From Hyphomicrobiales bacterium (lineage in GTDB: Bacteria > Pseudomonadota > Alphaproteobacteria > Rhizobiales > Rhizobiaceae), in contig JAALLE010000044.1 of NCBI GenBank assembly GCA_011087605.1, forward strand, positions 1-32,033: a stretch of DNA of 32,033 bases. Direction: 5' to 3'. The first letter of the stretch is position 1. Each line of letters opens with the position of its first letter. A program made the position numbers and the translations under genes. The notes under the pieces are model-generated. The model saw nothing but the letters and a program-made list of their open reading frames with translations. It was not told the origin of the DNA and did no database searches. Positions 31,683 through 32,033 of this stretch are shown here, piece after piece.

Positions 31683-32033
31683 CTATGCCTTAACCAGGTG
31701 CGCGCATTCAGGCACCGGAGCCACGGCTGCTCCATTTTCAAAGTGAGATACCAGATTTTCAACCACCAGGTCTGACATCGCCTGACGGGTTTCCCAGGTC
31801 GCGCTTGCCACATGCGGCGTCAGCACCACATTGTTCATATCGAACAAAACTTCGGGCACTTTAGGTTCTTCTTCGAAAACATCGAGCCCGGCGGAGCCCA
31901 GGCGGCCGTCTTGAAGTGCTGCCACCATTTCCCCTTCATCTACTACGGTGCCGCGGGCGACATTGATCAATGTCCCTTCTGGGCCTATTCCGTTGAAAAA
32001 CTCGCCTTAATCTCGGCAGTCTTTGCTGATTCA
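31683..32033 (-). CDS. D-2-hydroxyacid dehydrogenase, C-terminal part, cut by the window and apparently frameshifted
   Basis: C-terminal part of an NAD(P)-dependent D-2-hydroxyacid dehydrogenase (glyoxylate/hydroxypyruvate reductase-like). FFNGIGPEGTLINVARG has the catalytic Arg, SAGLDVFEEEPKVPE the catalytic Glu, and VVLTPHVASATW the catalytic His. Reading upstream in this frame, an in-frame TAA appears at 32009-32007. The neighbouring frame reads ESAKTAEIKA up to about 32005, a sensible continuation of the family (KAEFFNGIGPEG would be expected). So one base, most simply a G near 32001-32005, seems to be missing. This may be a sequencing error or a real pseudogene. The N-terminal part lies beyond the window. 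Confidence 0.85.

Noticed and set aside
1-32033. CRISPR arrays, insertion sequences, phage genes, rRNA or tRNA genes, toxin-antitoxin pairs
   Set aside because: No regular short repeats, transposase or integrase motifs, RNA gene sequence or typical toxin/antitoxin pair seen on either strand.

Overview
The window is a gene-dense chromosomal stretch from an alphaproteobacterium, probably a Hyphomicrobiales- or Rhodobacterales-type soil or marine heterotroph. The pointers are the very large (about 170 kDa) NAD-type glutamate dehydrogenase, a fructose/inositol-type ABC importer with a single-domain ATPase, and an iol gene order typical of that class. These are judgements from protein character, not from a search. 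I see no mobile element, rRNA, tRNA or CRISPR array. No gene-free stretch exceeds 300 bases; the longest is about 256 bases (5689-5944).

Layout. 17-3697: a membrane class III nucleotide cyclase, a divergent SDR-like protein with an NTF2-like partner, an unknown 109-aa protein behind an OhrR-box-like palindrome, and a two-cysteine OhrR-type regulator. 3871-12275: TypA/BipA, an amino-acid ABC binding protein and permease without an ATPase gene, and the large glutamate dehydrogenase, which meets the permease stop codon to stop codon. 12298-12900: an AhpD-like peroxidase-related protein.

12927-25795 is the main system, an inositol catabolic locus in three transcription units. Unit A (minus): oxidoreductase, iolE, second oxidoreductase. 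Unit B (plus, divergent from A): iolD-iolC-iolB-iolJ. Unit C (minus): iolI-like isomerase, CUT2 ABC importer (binding protein, permease, ATPase), iolG, and a 63-aa membrane protein. An identical perfect 16-bp palindrome, TTGCAACCGGTTGCAA, lies in the A/B divergent promoter region and again in front of unit C. This points to one LacI-family regulator, encoded outside the window, for the whole locus. The enzymes cover uptake, oxidation to inosose, dehydration, ring hydrolysis, isomerisation, phosphorylation and aldol cleavage. The last step, malonate-semialdehyde dehydrogenase (iolA), is not here. Two further dehydrogenases and the IolI-like isomerase suggest that several inositol stereoisomers can be used.

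25922-32033: an HpaB-type flavin monooxygenase with an HpaR-like MarR regulator, a NagZ-like GH3 glycosidase, a GFA-family zinc protein, a family III CoA-transferase coupled to a glutathione transferase, and at the right edge the C-terminal part of a D-2-hydroxyacid dehydrogenase with an apparent single-base frameshift.

I found no clearly unprecedented machine. The parts most worth follow-up are the orphan OhrR module with its unknown neighbour, the two-operator inositol regulon with its extra dehydrogenases, and the 63-aa membrane protein coupled to iolG.
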